DNA of 5,289 bases from Candidatus Falkowiibacteriota bacterium (GTDB lineage Archaea; Iainarchaeota; Iainarchaeia; Iainarchaeales; GCA-2688035), in the NCBI GenBank assembly GCA_017610485.1, contig JAFCBY010000081.1, forward strand, positions 1 through 5,289. Reading direction: 5' to 3'. The notes below the pieces were generated by a model. That model did not search any database and had not been told where the DNA came from. It worked only from the letters and a program-made list of their open reading frames with translations. Below are positions 1 to 4,389 of this stretch, piece by piece (within the stretch, counting starts at the first letter, position 1; each line of letters starts with the position of its first letter). A program made the position numbers and the translations under genes.

Positions 1-2499
1 AATTGGAACACAATCAAATGGCTCGAAGACTCAGATGTAAACAATTCCCTAACAGTTGACTGCAGAAGCTGTGACAACAATTCCTGCATTGGAGGGCAAT
101 GGAAAGACACCTTTTCAGGCGGAGCAACACCACATTCTTTGACAGTTGATAACAATCGTTTTTTTCAATACAAAGTCAATTTTGATACAAACTCTGCAGA
201 CTGGAATCCGGTGCGAAGTTCAGGAACAGACTACGGAGCATACGCAAGAATAAACAACATAGAAATAGACTATGAGCTATCCACCCTGCCAGACTCAAAC
301 GTCCTCCAAGTAGAAGGAAACGACTTCAATGCAGGCCTACCAGCATTCGCATACGCAACAGACCAAAACCTCACAATAACCTTTATGGTGTCAGACGAAG
401 GCCAAGACGACCTAAACTTCAACATGTGGTATGACACAACAAGAGGAGGGCAAACAAACAGAATAATCCACGACATAAACCTCTCAACAGACGTATCACA
501 AGGGAACTGCGACACCAACGTGAAAACAAGCATGTATTGTTCCTGGGACTGGAACATTTTTGGAATCGCAGACAACAACTACTGGATAACCATAGAAATC
601 AACGACGGCACGGACACAAACACCATGGGAGCAGAAAGAAGCGTCCACATAGACCACACAGCACCAACAACAAGAGAAAACGCCACAGCAGACCAAAACA
701 CAACCTGGCAAAACACAGACGCAAACATACAATTCAGCTGCACCGACACAACAAGCAACTGCAAAAACCTCCACTACTCGCTTGATGACATCAACTACCA
801 ACAAGGATGGGGAACAGACACAAACATCGGTTTAACACTAGACTGGGATAGCAACCACCAAATATGGTACTGGTCAAGTGATTCAAAAGACAACAACGAA
901 ACAGCCAAACTATTCCACCTAGCAATAGACAAAACCGCGCCAACAACAGTAGACAACGATTTTAACACAGGCTGGAACAATGTAGACCAAAACGCACAAA
1001 TAAGCTGCTGGGACAGCCTGGCAGGAGACAAAAACGCAGGATGCAGAAACCTATACTACTCAATCAATGACGTGAACTACCAAAAAGGATGGGGCGTAGA
1101 TTTAAACATAGGAATAACCACAACAGGACTAAGCGACGGAAACTACCCAGTATTCTACTGGTCAGACGACAACACAACAAGCACAGGAGACAACAACGAA
1201 ACAGCCAAACTCATCTACCTAACTTTGGACAAAACCGTGCCAACAGCAACTATCACAGCACCAACGACAGGAAGCAGCCAGACCTCTACAACAGTTACAC
1301 TGACATATTCGGGAACGGACGCAACAAGCGGCATAAAAAGGCACTGGGTTAGAGCGGACTCAGGAAGCTGGATAAACAACAGCACAAGTGTAAGCTATGC
1401 CTTTACCAGCCAAAGCGTTACAGCACACACCTACTACGTAAAATCCCAGGACAACGCAGACAACAATTCTGCGGCGGCAAGCGTGGCAGTAACAATAACC
1501 TCGGGCACAACAACCACAACAGACGATGATGACGATGACACAAGCACAGGATACTCAGGAAGGCCTGGGGGCCCGGGCGGGGTGCCGGCAGGAGACACAG
1601 GAGCAGGCACTCCGGCGGACACCACGCCAACAATAGAGCTTACAAGATCTGATAAAGAGATAGAAAAAGGAGAGGCACTAGACTTTATTTACACAATAAC
1701 AAACCCTGGGGCACTAACAATAGAAGTGAAAATAGGCTACTGGGTTGAAAAAGAGGAGGAAATAATAGTGGAAGGCAGCGAAACAGTGAAAGTTAGGGCA
1801 AGGGAACAAGAAGAAGTAGAAGCAAAGCTTGAATTGGAAGACCTGAAACTTGGAAACTACGAATTGTTCATCGAGATGACTCACAACCAGCAAACAACCA
1901 GGCTGACGGAAGCATTCGAAATAGCCGAATTCGTACCGCTTGACCTTGACCTCTCGGTGTCAAGGCTGCCCTCACAAATAGGGCCGGAGCCAACAACACT
2001 AAAGTTCACAATCGGAAGCAACCGGGACGAGAGAACTATTGTAAAGGTGAAGCAGGCAATCCTCGCAGGAAACGATATAATCTGGAGCATGGAAGAGTAT
2101 GTAACGGTTGAAGCCGCAAGAAAAATGATAAGAGAAATACCAGCCCTGAAACCAGGAGACTACAAATGGATAATAACAGTAACAGCAGAAGACGAACTCG
2201 AATCCATCCAAAGAAACATAAAAGTCAGGGAAGCCAGCACTGAAGAAGGGGGTAGCAAGCTGGAACAGCTAATCAAATGGCTAATAGAATGGGCATACCA
2301 AACAGGACATCCTCACTTAGCGGGAATATACGACCTGCAACCGGGAAAAGAAGCAGCACTAACAGCAACAGACAACTACTTCAACACATCGGAGGGGCAG
2401 GCACTGTCCTCACAGGCAGACCCGATAATAACAGAAATGAAAAAACAATTTGCGAAATTTTCCGGAATTGAGCCTGTGGCACCAGCTCCGTTGAATTAG
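1..2499 (+). CDS. Large secreted or surface protein with tandem Ig-like repeats, 3' part (5' end outside window)
   Basis: The frame is open from base 1 to the TAG at 2497-2499, giving 832 visible residues. The TTG at 139 is an ordinary internal Leu codon, not the start. Visible residues 1-95 contain a FFQYKVNF...INNIEIDYE segment of the kind that precedes Ig or LamG modules in archaeal surface proteins. Residues about 96-219 form a beta-rich domain. Two Cys-containing Ig-like repeats follow (about 220-311 and 312-411), then a third Ig-like unit (about 416-501, AxSGIKRHWVRADSGSW). Next comes a Thr/Asp6/Gly-Pro hinge (about 502-543), then two beta-type domains (about 544-646 and 647-746). The tail of about 85 residues has an amphipathic helix and ends APAPLN. 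I see no C-terminal membrane anchor or sorting motif. The role is inferred as cell-surface adhesion or envelope structure; no catalytic residues are visible. Base use is strikingly T-poor in 240-1500, unlike its neighbours. Confidence 0.85.
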   Translation, partial: NWNTIKWLEDSDVNNSLTVDCRSCDNNSCIGGQWKDTFSGGATPHSLTVDNNRFFQYKVNFDTNSADWNPVRSSGTDYGAYARINNIEIDYELSTLPDSNVLQVEGNDFNAGLPAFAYATDQNLTITFMVSDEGQDDLNFNMWYDTTRGGQTNRIIHDINLSTDVSQGNCDTNVKTSMYCSWDWNIFGIADNNYWITIEINDGTDTNTMGAERSVHIDHTAPTTRENATADQNTTWQNTDANIQFSCTDTTSNCKNLHYSLDDINYQQGWGTDTNIGLTLDWDSNHQIWYWSSDSKDNNETAKLFHLAIDKTAPTTVDNDFNTGWNNVDQNAQISCWDSLAGDKNAGCRNLYYSINDVNYQKGWGVDLNIGITTTGLSDGNYPVFYWSDDNTTSTGDNNETAKLIYLTLDKTVPTATITAPTTGSSQTSTTVTLTYSGTDATSGIKRHWVRADSGSWINNSTSVSYAFTSQSVTAHTYYVKSQDNADNNSAAASVAVTITSGTTTTTDDDDDDTSTGYSGRPGGPGGVPAGDTGAGTPADTTPTIELTRSDKEIEKGEALDFIYTITNPGALTIEVKIGYWVEKEEEIIVEGSETVKVRAREQEEVEAKLELEDLKLGNYELFIEMTHNQQTTRLTEAFEIAEFVPLDLDLSVSRLPSQIGPEPTTLKFTIGSNRDERTIVKVKQAILAGNDIIWSMEEYVTVEAARKMIREIPALKPGDYKWIITVTAEDELESIQRNIKVREASTEEGGSKLEQLIKWLIEWAYQTGHPHLAGIYDLQPGKEAALTATDNYFNTSEGQALSSQADPIITEMKKQFAKFSGIEPVAPAPLN
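658..933 (+). repeat. Ig-like repeat unit 1 in the surface protein
   Basis: This 92-residue unit begins TAPTT and ends LAIDK. It shares the order SC.D...C.NL.YS..D.NYQ.GWG ... YWS.D ... DNNETAKL with unit 2. The Cys pair is spaced 7 residues apart and probably braces a loop. The pattern resembles chitobiase-C-terminal/Big-type Ig-like folds (family assignment is inference). Confidence 0.75.
934..1233 (+). repeat. Ig-like repeat unit 2 in the surface protein
   Basis: This is a 100-residue unit directly abutting unit 1, beginning TAPTT and ending LTLDK. It carries the same Cys pair (with a longer loop), NLYYSINDVNYQKGWG and DNNETAKL motifs. A 24-bp stretch is identical in both units (888-911 and 1188-1211, exactly 300 bp apart), while much of the rest has diverged at DNA level. 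Confidence 0.75.
1507..1618 (+). other. Coding hinge: Thr run, six Asp, Gly/Pro-rich linker with GC-rich DNA
   Basis: Within the surface protein gene, a Thr run is followed by six consecutive Asp codons (1522-1539) and a Gly/Pro/Ala linker (about 1546-1614). The DNA at 1559-1620 is a local GC-rich island in an A/T-rich gene. It separates the Ig-like repeat half from the C-terminal half. A flexible, possibly calcium-binding or glycosylated spacer is a reasonable inference. Confidence 0.6.
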
Positions 2500-2512
2500 A
2501 CCCAAAGGGCTT

Positions 2513-2537
2513 CAAATCGCGAAGCGATTTGGTTTTT
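2513..2537 (+). terminator. Hairpin plus T-run terminator after the surface protein gene
   Basis: CAAATCGC (2513-2520) pairs perfectly with GCGATTTG (2524-2531) around a GAA triloop, and is followed by TTTTT at 2533-2537. It lies 14 bp after the TAG of the upstream gene and in the 56-bp gap before the convergent gene's stop. The T-run lies only on the + side, so it fits the + transcript best. Hairpin plus T-run is the intrinsic terminator shape; archaea depend mainly on the T-run. Confidence 0.6.
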
Positions 2538-2555
2538 CCCAAGGCGTTTAAGACC

Positions 2556-2819
2556 CTAATCCTGGCTGCAAAAATGCTTTTCAACAAATTCAATTATTTC
2601 GTTTTTTCTGTGCGCGTTGAGGCTGTAGCGCCATCCAAAGCGCTCTTTCTTCTTTAATAAAAAGCCGTCATTAACAAGCTGGTTTGCTGTTTCAATTATC
2701 TCTCTTCGCCTCTCCTTTATCGCACCCTTGGGCAAGACATCCTCATTGATTAACCTTCTTCCCCAATAGCCTCGCCTCATTAGCTTGTTAAAAATCCAAG
2801 CAACAACGCCCACATTCAT
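2556..2819 (-). CDS. Small winged-helix-type hypothetical protein (87 aa)
   Basis: The start is placed at the ATG complementary to 2817-2819 because a TATA-like box (2841-2848 on this strand) is centred about 26 bp before it, giving a leaderless message. The upstream ATG at 2867 would lie above the promoter. The protein is basic: helix 1 (VAWIFNKLMRRGYWG, about residues 6-20), a loop with LPKGAIKERRRE, helix IIETANQLVNDGFL (about 41-54), then a wing-like hairpin KKKERFGWRYSLN (about 56-68) and a final helix NEIIEFVEKHF. This order suits a single winged-helix DNA-binding domain, though no family is named with certainty. It runs convergent with the surface gene and divergent from another winged-helix gene, so cross-regulation is plausible. 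Codon use is ordinary for the window. Confidence 0.72.
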   Translation of the reverse strand: MNVGVVAWIFNKLMRRGYWGRRLINEDVLPKGAIKERRREIIETANQLVNDGFLLKKKERFGWRYSLNAHRKNEIIEFVEKHFCSQD

Positions 2820-2823
2820 ATAA

Positions 2824-2840
2824 TACAATATAGTACAATA
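2824..2840. promoter_or_regulatory. Candidate operator: TACAATA direct repeats
   Basis: TACAATA occurs at 2824-2830 and again at 2834-2840, 10 bp apart start to start, so both face the same side of the helix. The pair lies between the TATA-like box and the start codon of the leftward winged-helix gene, where a bound protein would block transcription. The operator role is inference. Confidence 0.35.
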
Positions 2841-2849
2841 ATTTATAAG
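2841..2849 (-). promoter_or_regulatory. TATA box for the leftward winged-helix gene
   Basis: On the minus strand the sequence reads CTTATAAAT, centred about 26 bp before the ATG at 2819. This places transcription start at or next to the start codon, i.e. a leaderless archaeal transcript. Confidence 0.55.
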
Positions 2850-2870
2850 TTTAATGTTCAAAAACAAAAC

Positions 2871-2880
2871 ATTTATAAAT
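2871..2880 (+). promoter_or_regulatory. TATA box for the rightward winged-helix gene
   Basis: ATTTATAAAT is centred at about 2875, some 27 bp before the ATG at 2903, predicting a leaderless transcript. Together with the leftward box it forms an inverted repeat AATTTATAA (2840-2848) / TTATAAATT (2873-2881). The A-rich bases just upstream (AAAAACAAAAC) could serve as the BRE. Confidence 0.6.
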
Positions 2881-2902
2881 TCCTTTGCACAATGGTTTTA
2901 AC

Positions 2903-3232
2903 ATGCAGGACGAATCTTTTTTTGTAAGGGCTTTGGGCAGTTCTCCCTTGATTAAGGTATTGGATTTTCTGATAGAGAACAGGATATTTGACTACAGCAA
3001 GACAGACCTTGCAAGAGAAACAGGCATCAGCAGGGTCACATTGGACTCTTTTTGGAGTAAGTTGATTGAATTGGACTTAATCAAGTCAACCAGAACAATT
3101 GGAAGAGCCACATTGTATAAACTAAACATAGGCAGTGACAGTGTCAAGAAAATGATTGAATTCGATTTGGCCTTAAGCAAGGGCTATGCGGAAAAAAACA
3201 TTGGAAAAGAGAATGCCTTGGCAGTGGCATGA
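2903..3232 (+). CDS. Winged helix-turn-helix transcriptional regulator (109 aa)
   Basis: The start at ATG 2903 is chosen over the TTG at 2885 because the TATA box at 2871-2880 puts transcription start at about 2901-2903. Residues about 14-27 form helix 1 (SPLIKVLDFLIENR). Residues 31-60 carry the helix-turn-helix (YSKTDLARETGISR then VTLDSFWSKLIELDLI). Residues 61-74 form the wing (KSTRTIGRATLYKLN). A C-terminal helix (VKKMIEFDLALSK) could mediate dimer contacts. Length and motif order match the small single-domain archaeal winged-helix regulators (ArsR/MarR-like fold); no effector domain or metal-binding Cys set is present. The target is unknown; autoregulation and control of the divergent gene are the obvious inferences. 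It ends TGA 30 bp before the tRNA-like element. Confidence 0.85.
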   Translation: MQDESFFVRALGSSPLIKVLDFLIENRIFDYSKTDLARETGISRVTLDSFWSKLIELDLIKSTRTIGRATLYKLNIGSDSVKKMIEFDLALSKGYAEKNIGKENALAVA

Positions 3233-3233
3233 T

Positions 3234-3271
3234 TTATGCCCCGTGGCTGTACAACTTTTTTGGGGGCATAA
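3234..3271. repeat. Inverted repeat overlapping the 5' end of the tRNA-like element
   Basis: TTATGCCCC (3234-3242) is perfectly complementary to GGGGCATAA (3263-3271), 9 bp with a 20-nt loop. In RNA spanning both, this stem would compete with the acceptor stem. Confidence 0.45.
3256..3261 (+). terminator. T6 run after the winged-helix gene
   Basis: Six T residues lie 24 bp after the regulator's stop, immediately before the tRNA-like element. A T-run alone can end archaeal transcription. No strong hairpin precedes it. Confidence 0.35.
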
Positions 3272-3336
3272 CATAGCCTTGTTAGTGCCTCCCACCGATG
3301 TTGGAAAGGCCGCAGGCTCAAATCCTGCTGCCCCCA
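3262..3336 (+). tRNA. tRNA-like element, probably degenerate (GAT at the anticodon position, Ile-type)
   Basis: The 75-nt segment has full tRNA architecture. The acceptor stem GGGGGCA/TGCCCCC is 7 perfect pairs with discriminator A at 3336. T8 and A9 are present, and the D loop AGCCTTGTTA is one base from the common archaeal AGCCTGGTTA. The T stem GCAGG/CCTGC is perfect around CTCAAAT. The anticodon stem 3290-3294/3302-3306 encloses CCGATGT with GAT at 34-36. Defects are an A10-C25 mismatch, T instead of G18, a C28-A42 mismatch, C instead of the invariant T33, and C instead of T54. No CCA is encoded. A weak TATA-like TTTATG is centred about 26 bp upstream. With five defects it is probably a pseudogene, unless unusual editing repairs it. 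The reverse strand gives the GFEPA-type peptide typical of spurious ORFs antisense to tRNAs, supporting tRNA ancestry. Confidence 0.55.
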
Positions 3337-3354
3337 TATAGTCATTTGCCCCCA
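3329..3354 (+). repeat. Direct repeat TGCCCCCA duplicating the acceptor 3' strand
   Basis: TGCCCCCA at 3329-3336 (acceptor 3' strand plus discriminator) recurs at 3347-3354. It may be chance or the trace of a short duplication at a tRNA end; no integrase is visible nearby. Confidence 0.35.
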
Positions 3355-3392
3355 ATCTGGCGTGAGGGCTAAAAAAAAAGCCAAGTGAATTC

Positions 3393-3439
3393 GCTTTCCA
3401 AACCGGTTTCAGGCTGCAGCCGTTTGCTTTCCGAAACCG
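3393..3439. repeat. Imperfect direct repeat GCTTTCC(G)AAACCG upstream of a TATA box
   Basis: GCTTTCCAAACCG at 3393-3405 recurs as GCTTTCCGAAACCG at 3426-3439, 33 bp apart and differing by one inserted G. CGGTTTC (3404-3410) and GAAACCG (3433-3439) also form an inverted repeat. The second copy ends 4 bp before the TATA-like box at 3444, so activator or repressor sites are a fair inference. Confidence 0.4.
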
Positions 3440-3443
3440 CCTG

Positions 3444-3452
3444 ATTTAAATA
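3444..3452 (+). promoter_or_regulatory. TATA-like box of an unassigned rightward transcript
   Basis: ATTTAAATA lies at the TATA position for a transcript starting at about 3471-3475, which coincides with the ATG at 3471. It could drive the weak 76-codon ORF, a noncoding RNA, or an operon reaching the zinc protein gene. Confidence 0.45.
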
Positions 3453-3470
3453 CAAGGTTGCACCTATTAA

Positions 3471-3701
3471 ATGCGGGTTTTATCACCCCCGAATTCTATA
3501 ACAGGAAGGCAAAAAGGCAAAGGAGGAAAGAAAAATCCCCTAATTTTTTTCTTTCCTCTTTCTTCTCAAACTAAACAAGGCCAGGTTGGCCTCTCATTTC
3601 CAACCATTTTTTCAAGCAAAAAGCAGGCTATTTTTCAAAAAGCCAGTAAAAAGGATATGCTTAAATCTGCTTCCAAAGCAATAATTGCTATTGGTGAATG
3701 A
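3471..3701 (+). CDS. Doubtful 76-codon ORF, possibly noncoding
   Basis: Three things support it. The ATG sits at the predicted leaderless start of the 3444-3452 TATA box. The frame stays open for 76 codons. Its TGA (3699-3701) overlaps the ATG at 3698 in the ATGA style. Against it, residues 1-50 are low-complexity (Gly/Lys run, then IFFFPLSS, then Ser/Thr) and are largely dictated by a long DNA hairpin at 3520-3561. No domain is recognised, and only the last 30 residues (KASKKDMLKSASKAIIAIGE region) look like ordinary helical protein. It could equally be a noncoding RNA or the leader of the zinc protein gene. Low confidence. Confidence 0.25.
   Translation: MRVLSPPNSITGRQKGKGGKKNPLIFFFPLSSQTKQGQVGLSFPTIFSSKKQAIFQKASKKDMLKSASKAIIAIGE
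3520..3561. repeat. Long hairpin-forming inverted repeat
   Basis: GAGGAAAGAAAAA (3523-3535) pairs perfectly with TTTTTCTTTCCTC (3546-3558). One G-T wobble and two A-T pairs extend it to a 16-bp stem (3520-3535/3546-3561) with a 10-nt loop. The right arm starts in a T7 run (3544-3550) and continues as a pyrimidine tract to about 3567. It could be a terminator for the transcript from about 3474, or a stem of a small RNA. Confidence 0.5.
3578..3592. repeat. Short perfect hairpin AGGCCA-GGT-TGGCCT
   Basis: A 6-bp perfect stem with a 3-nt loop lies 16 bp downstream of the long hairpin. It may be part of the same structured RNA or chance. Confidence 0.3.
3656..3667 (+). promoter_or_regulatory. Possible TATA box for the zinc protein gene
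   Basis: TATGCTTAAATC is preceded by purine-rich AAAAAGGA (possible BRE). Its centre predicts transcription start at about 3690, leaving a leader of about 14 nt that carries GGTGA (3693-3697) six bases before ATG 3704. Confidence 0.35.
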
Positions 3702-3703
3702 AA

Positions 3704-3883
3704 ATGGATCTGGGAAAGTACATTAAGAAAAACAACGCAAAGGCGGCAAAACAATACTCTGTTGAAAGAAAGTGCATGCAGTGCGGCAAAGAGCTAAGGA
3801 ACGAGGGCGATCCAATTTACTATCAGAGGTTTTGCTCAAAGACCTGCAAGGAACGATACATCGGAATGCCACTGGACGACTGA
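3704..3883 (+). CDS. Small zinc-ribbon/treble-clef-like protein (59 aa)
   Basis: The start at ATG 3704 is preferred because GGTGA (3693-3697), complementary to the archaeal 16S tail, lies 6 nt upstream. ATG 3698 (two residues longer) is an open alternative. A lysine-rich helix (KYIKKNNAKAAK) is followed by CMQCGKEL (Cys 24 and 27) and RFCSKTCKERYIG (Cys 44 and 48). The CxxC-x16-CxxxC set with FCS..C is typical of small archaeal Zn-ribbon/TRASH- or DUF2116-like proteins, so one zinc ion is expected; the exact family is not certain. No catalytic site is present. A role in nucleic-acid or protein binding is inference. Its stop lies 25 bp from the end of the convergent minus-strand operon. Confidence 0.8.
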   Translation: MDLGKYIKKNNAKAAKQYSVERKCMQCGKELRNEGDPIYYQRFCSKTCKERYIGMPLDD

Positions 3884-3908
3884 TAAATTTAAAGAGGCTT
3901 ATCAAGAT

Positions 3909-4019
3909 TCAATCATTTTCCCAGGCTTCATCTTCCTTGTTGCCCCAAAGAGCCTTCATTCTTTCCTGCTGCACATTATGCAAGAATTTATCATACTGAC
4001 TTCCTAAACCTGAAATCAT
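3909..4019 (-). CDS. 36-aa small protein translationally coupled to the DUF192 gene
   Basis: This ORF is short and easily missed. Its ATG (4019-4017) overlaps the TGA of the DUF192 gene (4018-4016) as ATGA, and GGAG (complement of 4028-4031) sits 8 nt upstream, a good Shine-Dalgarno spacing. The protein begins MISGLGSQYDKF and continues through a helix LHNVQQERMKALW to a strongly acidic end NKEDEAWEND. Residues 8-34 form one amphipathic helix. The composition (Lys/Glu/Asp, two Trp) looks like real protein rather than noise. The LWxNxEDExWE ending resembles C-terminal tails seen on small archaeal antitoxin-type proteins (from memory, weak). Function is unknown; the operon position suggests a partner of the DUF192 protein, or an independent small protein riding in its message. 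Confidence 0.6.
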   Translation of the reverse strand: MISGLGSQYDKFLHNVQQERMKALWGNKEDEAWEND

Positions 4020-4372
4020 GCCTTCCACTCCAACTCGTGACCTATCTTTATGCCCTTGGCCTTGCCAGCAGGCAATTCAACAAAGAACTTGGCAGGTTTC
4101 TTTGGCGCGTAGCCCAGGGCAAAGGGCTGCAGGTTTTTCACAATGTCAACAACCTTCCTCTCCCTGCTCAAGTAAACCACGTCAATTGGAAAGAAGACAA
4201 ACAGCATGTGAATGCTGGCATTTACAACTGATTCGCGGGGCAAGACGAATATAAGGGCATAGTCAAACCTCTTTGGGTCCTCAAACATCAGGCCCTTCAT
4301 CTTCTGCCAAGGGGTTTCAGCCAAAACGGCCTTGGGCATTACTTTCTTGCCGGTTGTCTTGTTCAAAAGCAT
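4016..4372 (-). CDS. DUF192 family protein (118 aa)
   Basis: The protein starts MLLNKTTGKKVMPKAVLAETPWQKMKGLMF. The A.T.W.K..GLMF segment (about residues 18-30), the central SIHMLFVFFPIDVVYL (about 53-68) and the late FFVELPAGKAKGIKIGH (about 95-111) are the three conserved blocks of DUF192 (PF02643), and the length is typical. The family's usual FWMKNT block is replaced by ASIHML, the version common in archaea. No signal peptide is visible, so it is probably cytoplasmic. The biochemical role of the family is not established. An AGGT Shine-Dalgarno-like motif lies 8 nt before the ATG. The gap to the upstream 63-aa gene is 17 bp, and the downstream 36-aa ORF overlaps by 4 bp, so the three form one operon. 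Confidence 0.9.
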   Translation of the reverse strand: MLLNKTTGKKVMPKAVLAETPWQKMKGLMFEDPKRFDYALIFVLPRESVVNASIHMLFVFFPIDVVYLSRERKVVDIVKNLQPFALGYAPKKPAKFFVELPAGKAKGIKIGHELEWKA

Positions 4373-4389
4373 ACCAAAAAACCTGCGAA

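Larger units (their letters stand above)
3337..3470. other. Gene-free stretch with A9 tract and promoter-like elements
   Basis: No ORF is supported on either strand here. It contains a nine-A tract (3371-3379) inside GGCT...AGCC, which would read as a T9 terminator on the minus strand. It also holds an imperfect direct repeat (3393-3405 and 3426-3439) and a TATA-like box at 3444-3452, each listed or discussed separately. Confidence 0.5.

Noticed and set aside
139..141. TTG as the start of the first surface gene
   Set aside because: The same frame is open to base 1 with good protein sequence, so the true start is outside the window.
270..804. Overlapping minus-strand ORFs inside the surface protein gene
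   Set aside because: They come from the T-poor coding strand, which removes stop codons on the opposite strand. Their composition (Val/Cys-rich) is not protein-like and the + frame is clearly coding.
2820..2867. N-terminal extension of the leftward winged-helix gene (start at 2867)
   Set aside because: It would place the TATA box and putative operator inside the coding region. The ATG at 2819 fits a leaderless transcript.
2885..2902. TTG start for the rightward winged-helix gene
   Set aside because: It is too close to the TATA box (about 10 bp) to be in the message. ATG 2903 fits.
3173..3355. Minus-strand ORF with MGAAGFEPAAFPTS-like start
   Set aside because: The GFEPA-type peptide is the well-known artefact of translating the strand opposite a tRNA, and here it lies over the tRNA-like element. 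The neighbouring minus frame 3184-3384 is rejected for the same reason.
3371..3379. A9 tract as a minus-strand T9 terminator
   Set aside because: No minus-strand gene ends nearby; the minus operon stops at 3909, over 500 bp away and across a + gene. Left as a note only.
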